From Fredinandcohnia onubensis (lineage in GTDB: Bacteria; Bacillota; Bacilli; Bacillales; Bacillaceae_L): 64,000 nucleotides of DNA. The position numbers and the translations under genes are program-made. Position 1 is the stretch's first letter. Every line of letters begins with the position of its first letter. Under the pieces are notes generated by a model. The model was not told the origin of the DNA. It searched no databases and saw only the letters and a program-made list of their open reading frames with translations. Location of the stretch: assembly GCF_031181385.1 (NCBI RefSeq), contig NZ_JAPSKV010000003.1:186001-250000 (forward strand), written 5' to 3'. Shown here in pieces: positions 60,021 through 64,000 of this stretch.

Positions 60021-61268
60021 ATGAATGCTGAAATAATTGCTGTAGGTTCTGAGCTTCTTTTAGGTCAAATCGCAAATACTAATGCGCAGTTTCTTTCCAA
60101 ACAGCTTGCTGAGCTTGGAATCAATGTGTATTATCATACAGTTGTTGGTGATAATCCCAATCGTTTAGAGGATGCAATAAAAATCTCTCAATCTCGTTCG
60201 GATTTAATCATTTTTACTGGTGGTTTGGGGCCAACAAAGGATGATTTAACAAAAGAAACAATTGCAAGGGTAGTAGGTAAACAGCTTGTATTTGATGAAG
60301 CTGCCTTACGGAGTATTGAACATTACTTTAAGAAAACAAATCGCCATATGACCGAGAATAATAAAAAACAAGCACTAGTACTTGAGGGTTCTGAAATCCT
60401 TCCAAATGACCATGGGATGGCCCCTGGAATGGGTTTTGAACTTGATAAGATTACTTATATGCTTTTTCCTGGACCACCAAAAGAGCTGAATCCGATGTTC
60501 CTCTCATACGGTGCACCATTCTTATTAAAATCACTTGGTGTTGTAGAACGAATTGAATCTAGAGTGCTGCGTTTCTTCGGGATTGGAGAATCACAACTTG
60601 AAACAGAGATTGAGGATTTAATTGACAATCAAACAAACCCTACAATAGCCCCATTAGCTGGCGATGGTGAAGTTACACTTAGACTTACAGCAAAACATAA
60701 CTCGCTTGATGTTGCAAATCAACTACTAGATCGTACTGAGGCTGAAATAGTCAAAAGAGTAGGTCAGTTCTTATATGGGTATGACTCGACTTCGCTCGTT
60801 AATGAACTCATGAATAAGCTTAAAACTTCAAAGCTTACAATTGCGAGTGCAGAAAGCTTAACGGGTGGCTTATTTGCCGAGGAGCTTACCAATCTAGCGA
60901 GTTCGTCAGCAGTTGTGAAGGGGGGAATCGTTTGCTATACAAACGAAGTGAAAGAACATGTGCTTCATGTTAAGAAAGAAACCCTAGATACAGATGGGGC
61001 TGTTAGCAGTTCTACAGCAGAACAGCTTGCGGAGAACGTAAAGAAACTATTAAAATCTGATATAGGAATTAGTTTTACAGGTGTAGCAGGTCCAAGTGAG
61101 TCGGAAGGAAAGCCAGTAGGGACAGTGTATATTGGGATTTCTTATTTAGATCAACCGACTAAGATTTTTCCGTTGCAATTAGCGGGTTCCCGTCAAGGTA
61201 TTCGAGCTAGAACGGTCAAATATGGTTCTTATTATTTACTACAATTATTAAATGAACAGAGAAACTGA
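60021..61268 (+). CDS. cinA: CinA-like competence/damage-inducible protein
   Basis: 415 residues. The N-terminal MoaB/MogA-like domain ([38 protein letters not shown]) and the C-terminal nicotinamide-nucleotide amidase-like domain ([35 protein letters not shown]) are both intact. The family recycles pyridine nucleotides and is often linked to recA. Here it is separated from recA by a terminator and two extra genes. Confidence 0.96.
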   Translation: MNAEIIAVGSELLLGQIANTNAQFLSKQLAELGINVYYHTVVGDNPNRLEDAIKISQSRSDLIIFTGGLGPTKDDLTKETIARVVGKQLVFDEAALRSIEHYFKKTNRHMTENNKKQALVLEGSEILPNDHGMAPGMGFELDKITYMLFPGPPKELNPMFLSYGAPFLLKSLGVVERIESRVLRFFGIGESQLETEIEDLIDNQTNPTIAPLAGDGEVTLRLTAKHNSLDVANQLLDRTEAEIVKRVGQFLYGYDSTSLVNELMNKLKTSKLTIASAESLTGGLFAEELTNLASSSAVVKGGIVCYTNEVKEHVLHVKKETLDTDGAVSSSTAEQLAENVKKLLKSDIGISFTGVAGPSESEGKPVGTVYIGISYLDQPTKIFPLQLAGSRQGIRARTVKYGSYYLLQLLNEQRN

Positions 61269-61280
61269 TTTTTTCTTCAA

Positions 61281-61310
61281 AAAGACGATCATGACGGATC
61301 GTCTTTTTTT
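61281..61310 (+). terminator. Terminator after cinA
   Basis: AAAGACGATC (61281-61290) and GATCGTCTTT (61297-61306) form a perfect stem, then T. Confidence 0.92.
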
Positions 61311-61402
61311 AAAATTCAAAAGGGAATACATCTCAGTTCAATTATTAGAAATCAAATGAAATATCATTTACAATAATTTTATTGATTGATAAGGAGGAAT
61401 AC

Positions 61403-61597
61403 ATGATGTTAAACGACAAGCAGTCTAAATCTGAAGCATCTTCAACAGATGTAAAAGATGTTAATGGGGCATTGAAAGAACTAAAAGGCATCAAGAAATT
61501 AAAAAGCTTGGACTTTGACAGTTCCTCAGAATTCGTCTGTGATATTAATACTGGAATTTGTGGTCCGGTAAATCAAAAGAAAGAGGGAAAAGAATGA
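61403..61597 (+). CDS. 64-residue cysteine-pair protein next to a thiol oxidoreductase
   Basis: From ATG 61403 (ATG 61406 is equally possible) after AAGGAGG at 61391-61397. The product is polar, Lys/Ser/Asp-rich, with no signal or membrane segment. Its only cysteines, C46 and C53, lie in EFVCDINTGICGPV near the C-terminus. The stop overlaps the next start (ATGA), tying it to the DsbA/FrnE-like enzyme. It could be a substrate, partner or metal/thiol carrier; I recognise no named family. Confidence 0.8.
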   Translation: MMLNDKQSKSEASSTDVKDVNGALKELKGIKKLKSLDFDSSSEFVCDINTGICGPVNQKKEGKE

Positions 61598-62238
61598 AAA
61601 TCACAATTTGGTCAGATTTTGTATGTCCTTTTTGTTTTATCGGGGAGTCCCATTTAGATAAAGCATTAGAAAATTTTTCACATGCAGAAGAAGTTGAAAT
61701 AGAATATAAAAGCTTTTTACTTATGCCAGATGCGCAATATGTTCCTGGTCAAAATTATGCTGAAACATTTTCTAGTATGAAAGGAGTTCCTTTAGAACAG
61801 GCCAGAGCAATGCTTAAACAAGTGACAGACATGGCTAAAAATTCTGGTGTTGAGATCAACTACGATAAAGCTAAACTTACAAGCACATATGATGCACATC
61901 GCGTTTTTCAATATGCAAAGGAGCAGGGAAAAGGAAATGAATTTTTCAATCGTTTCTATGCTGCCCATTTTACTGAAGGTGAAGTCTTAAGCGATACAGA
62001 AACGGTTGTTCGTTTGGCCGAAGAGGTAGGTCTTGATGGGGCGCAAGTACGCAAAGTCATGGGAAGTAAAGAACATACTGATCAGGTGACGAATGATATC
62101 TCTGAGGCGCGTTCGGTTGGTGTACAAGGTGTTCCTTTCTTTGTAATTGATAACAAGTATGCTGTTTCTGGTGCTCAACCAGTTGAGGTGTTTAATCAAG
62201 TTCTGGATAAGGTATGGGAAGAAGAACATTCAAAATAA
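61594..62238 (+). CDS. DsbA-family FrnE-like cytoplasmic thiol oxidoreductase
   Basis: 214 residues from ATG 61594; the longer frame lacks a suitable ribosome binding site, whereas AGAGGGAAA lies just before this ATG. Thioredoxin fold with CPFC (C11-C14) in WSDFVCPFCFIGES, a helical insertion, and the cis-proline loop GVQGVPFFVID near 180. No signal peptide, so it is cytoplasmic. FrnE relatives act in disulfide chemistry or polyketide oxidation; a general redox or stress role is most likely here. It is coupled to the preceding small gene. Confidence 0.92.
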   Translation: MKITIWSDFVCPFCFIGESHLDKALENFSHAEEVEIEYKSFLLMPDAQYVPGQNYAETFSSMKGVPLEQARAMLKQVTDMAKNSGVEINYDKAKLTSTYDAHRVFQYAKEQGKGNEFFNRFYAAHFTEGEVLSDTETVVRLAEEVGLDGAQVRKVMGSKEHTDQVTNDISEARSVGVQGVPFFVIDNKYAVSGAQPVEVFNQVLDKVWEEEHSK

Positions 62239-62267
62239 ATAGAATGATTAAGTTGGAAAATATTTAT

Positions 62268-62304
62268 AAAATGACGTAAGTGTGCATCGGCTTACGTCAT
62301 TTTT
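62268..62304 (+). terminator. Terminator after the FrnE-like gene
   Basis: AAAATGACGTAAG (62268-62280) pairs perfectly with CTTACGTCATTTT (62291-62303) around a ten-base loop, followed by T. Confidence 0.92.
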
Positions 62305-62427
62305 TATCATCGCTTTACTATTTTTGAAGAGCTGAAATTCAAATTTGGTGGTCTCTATCTCTTTGAAAATATTATTTTCGACTATCAAAAATTGGATTTA
62401 TGGGAAAAAACTATTAATAAAAAAAAG

Positions 62428-62441
62428 CGAATAAATGTTCG
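62428..62441 (+). promoter_or_regulatory. LexA box upstream of recA
   Basis: CGAATAAATGTTCG differs at one position from the Bacillus LexA consensus CGAACnnnnGTTCG. It ends nine bases before the -35. A half-match, CGAAC, lies at 62460-62464 inside the promoter spacer. Confidence 0.85.
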
Positions 62442-62450
62442 ACTTTTTGC

Positions 62451-62479
62451 TTGGCAAATCGAACAAAACATTGTATAGT
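62451..62479 (+). promoter_or_regulatory. recA promoter
   Basis: TTGGCA (62451-62456) and TATAGT (62474-62479) with a 17-base spacer, directly downstream of the LexA box and about 35 bases before the GTG start. Confidence 0.8.
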
Positions 62480-62512
62480 AATAATAGTTTCACGAATAAA
62501 GGAGGAAATATA

Positions 62513-63553
62513 GTGAGTGATCGTCAAGCGGCCTTAGAAATGGCATTGAAGCAGATAGAGAAACAGTTTGGTAAGGGCTCAATCATGAAGCTTGGAGAAC
62601 AAACTGATCGTAGAATTTCCACTATATCAAGTGGTTCACTAGCAGTAGACGTAGCATTAGGTGTTGGAGGATATCCAAGAGGACGGATAATTGAAATATA
62701 TGGACCAGAAAGCTCTGGTAAAACAACTGTAGCACTTCATGCGATTGCTGAAGTACAAAAAACTGGTGGACAAGCAGCGTTTATTGACGCGGAACATGCG
62801 CTTGATCCAGCATATGCACAAAAATTAGGTGTAAACATTGATGAACTATTATTATCGCAGCCTGACACTGGTGAACAAGCATTAGAGATAGCTGAAGCAT
62901 TAGTACGTAGTGGTGCAGTCGATATTTTAGTAGTTGACTCTGTTGCAGCACTTGTTCCAAAAGCAGAAATTGAAGGTGAAATGGGAGATTCCCATATGGG
63001 TCTACAAGCCCGCTTAATGTCACAAGCATTACGTAAGCTTTCAGGTGCAATTAATAAATCAAATACAATTGCAATTTTCATTAACCAGGTCCGTGAAAAA
63101 ATTGGGGTTATGTTCGGAAACCCAGAAACAACCCCAGGCGGACGTGCGCTTAAATTCTATTCTTCTGTAAGACTAGAAGTTCGTCGTGCGGAACAATTAA
63201 AACAAGGTAATGAACTTGTTGGTAATAGAACAAAAGTGAAGGTTGTTAAGAATAAAGTAGCACCACCATTTAAAACAGCTGAAGTAGACATTATGTACGG
63301 AGAAGGAATTTCAATTGAGGGCGAAATCATTGATATCGGTTCGGAACTTGATATCGTCCAAAAGAGTGGCTCTTGGTATTCTTATAATGAAGAAAGAGTT
63401 GGTCAGGGTCGCGAAAATGCAAAACAATTCTTAAAAGAAAACCCTGATGTTCGTAATGAAATCCTTCAGCAAATTAGAAATCATTATGGACTTGACGGTG
63501 TTAAAGTTGCACCAGCAGATGAGGAACAGGAAGAGTTTGATTTACAAGACTAA
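62513..63553 (+). CDS. recA: Recombinase RecA
   Basis: 346 residues from GTG 62513; GGAGG at 62501-62505 supports it, and the longer frame would start in the LexA/promoter region. Walker [10 protein letters not shown] near 68, Walker [10 protein letters not shown], and the L1/L2 loops [19 protein letters not shown] and [14 protein letters not shown]. It forms the strand-exchange filament and triggers LexA self-cleavage, consistent with the LexA box upstream. The acidic C-terminus ([11 protein letters not shown]) is normal. No intein is present. Confidence 0.99.
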   Translation: MSDRQAALEMALKQIEKQFGKGSIMKLGEQTDRRISTISSGSLAVDVALGVGGYPRGRIIEIYGPESSGKTTVALHAIAEVQKTGGQAAFIDAEHALDPAYAQKLGVNIDELLLSQPDTGEQALEIAEALVRSGAVDILVVDSVAALVPKAEIEGEMGDSHMGLQARLMSQALRKLSGAINKSNTIAIFINQVREKIGVMFGNPETTPGGRALKFYSSVRLEVRRAEQLKQGNELVGNRTKVKVVKNKVAPPFKTAEVDIMYGEGISIEGEIIDIGSELDIVQKSGSWYSYNEERVGQGRENAKQFLKENPDVRNEILQQIRNHYGLDGVKVAPADEEQEEFDLQD

Positions 63554-63564
63554 TCATCAAAGTC

Positions 63565-63592
63565 GAGGCACAGCTAATGTGTCTCTTCTTTA
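63565..63592 (+). terminator. Terminator after recA
   Basis: GAGGCACA (63565-63572) pairs with TGTGTCTC (63578-63585, one G-U), then TTCTTTATTTT. Confidence 0.82.
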
Positions 63593-63716
63593 TTTTCCCC
63601 ATTAACTTACTTTTTTCAACACGATAGAAAAACCTCATTTCCTTCCAAAACCCTTTATAAACACATGATTAATCAATAAAATTTCCATTTTCATGTAATA
63701 CTATTTCTGACAGGCC

Positions 63717-63745
63717 TTGACAATAAAAATTCACAGATTTACAAT
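63717..63745 (+). promoter_or_regulatory. Strong SigA promoter for rny
   Basis: Consensus TTGACA (63717-63722), 17-base spacer, TACAAT (63740-63745). The 408-base gap between recA and rny otherwise holds the recA terminator, about 120 bases with nothing I recognise, and the leader below. Confidence 0.85.
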
Positions 63746-63746
63746 T

Positions 63747-63907
63747 AAAATGTATATTTTACATTTTGTTAGAATTAAAACGTTAGAAGCAAAACTCGGT
63801 TTGAGCTTTTGCTATTCAGACCCGGAGTAGTCTGAGCTGCTTTCGGTCGTAACCTAAGAATCTGATTAGCTTAAAAAGCCTTTGTGCTGTATATTGTAAA
63901 ATATACA
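63747..63907 (+). ncRNA. Structured 5' leader of rny
   Basis: Four hairpins: AAAATGTA (63747-63754) with TACATTTT (63760-63767); AGCAAAA-CTC (63788-63797) with GAG-C-TTTTGCT (63803-63813); TCAGAC (63816-63821) with GTCTGA (63830-63835); and TGTATATT (63888-63895) with AATATACA (63900-63907), capped by the GNRA loop GTAA. Transcription probably starts near 63752, so the first stem may be only partly transcribed. It is a long leader for an RNase gene; I cannot match it to a known riboswitch. Confidence 0.55.
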
Positions 63908-63961
63908 TGCCGACATTTTGATCTAGCAAGAAAAAGTTTATAGCAAGAGGAGGTGAAGAAG

Positions 63962-64000
63962 ATGGATCCCATTTCTATAATCATCTCCGCTTTGGTTGGC
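63962..64000 (+). CDS. rny: Ribonuclease Y, first 13 codons (cut by window end)
   Basis: ATG 63962 follows AGAGGAGGTGA at 63946-63956 with ideal spacing. The visible product, MDPISIIISALVG, begins a hydrophobic N-terminal membrane anchor as in RNase Y. The gene order recA then rny (ymdA) supports the call, with pbpX of B. subtilis absent between them. The rest of the enzyme (coiled coil, KH, HD domain) lies beyond the window. Confidence 0.75.
   Translation, partial: MDPISIIISALVG

Overview
The window is a contiguous piece of a Bacillaceae chromosome (Firmicutes, endospore former, motile). It is AT-rich and every supported gene lies on the plus strand. Gene order closely follows the Bacillus subtilis interval from flhA to rny (ymdA). 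Spore-specific genes (dpaA/dpaB, spoIIIE, ylxY, ylzJ) together with a chemotaxis and flagellar locus point to a Bacillus-like genus. The sequence does not by itself fix the species.

Layout. Positions 1-10300 hold the 3' part of the fla/che operon: flhA (5' end cut by the window), flhF, flhG, cheB, cheA, cheW, cheC, cheD, sigD, an unnamed small gene and swrB. Positions 10300-14500 carry translation and nucleotide genes (rpsB with a structured leader, tsf, pyrH, frr, uppS). Positions 14500-24080 carry envelope lipid and isoprenoid genes (cdsA, dxr), the site-2 protease rseP, proS and the replicative polymerase polC. Positions 24090-29450 are the rimP-nusA-rnpM-rplGA-infB-ylxP-rbfA operon behind a promoter and two leader hairpins. 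Then come truB, ribF, rpsO and pnp, a polysaccharide-deacetylase-like gene (ylxY), an M16 peptidase (mlpA) and ymxH.

Positions 37170-42300 form the dipicolinate/diaminopimelate block: dpaA-dpaB behind a likely SigK promoter, then asd, dapG and dapA. TepA, YlzJ and SpoIIIE follow. RNase J2 (rnjB), which sits between dapA and tepA in B. subtilis, is not there. Positions 46060-51800 encode a GntR regulator and a BMP-type nucleoside ABC importer (nupNOPQ). A 59-residue two-helix membrane protein and a sodium:solute symporter follow, then the ymfF-ymfH-ymfI-ymfJ-ymfK-ymfM group, pgsA and cinA. A small cysteine-pair protein with a DsbA/FrnE-type oxidoreductase sits between cinA and recA. recA has a LexA box. 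The window ends 13 codons into rny, behind a long structured leader.

The region is mostly core genome. I see no prophage, insertion sequence, CRISPR array, tRNA or rRNA, and no evident new multi-gene defence or metabolic system. The points of interest are RNA-level and intergenic: the rny leader, the rimP-nusA leader, two large structured intergenic elements (upstream of polC and of mlpA), ribosomal-protein leaders, and a few small uncharacterised genes. Gene boundaries were re-chosen where a ribosome binding site lay inside the longest reading frame. Names come from recognised sequence motifs and gene order; no database search was run.
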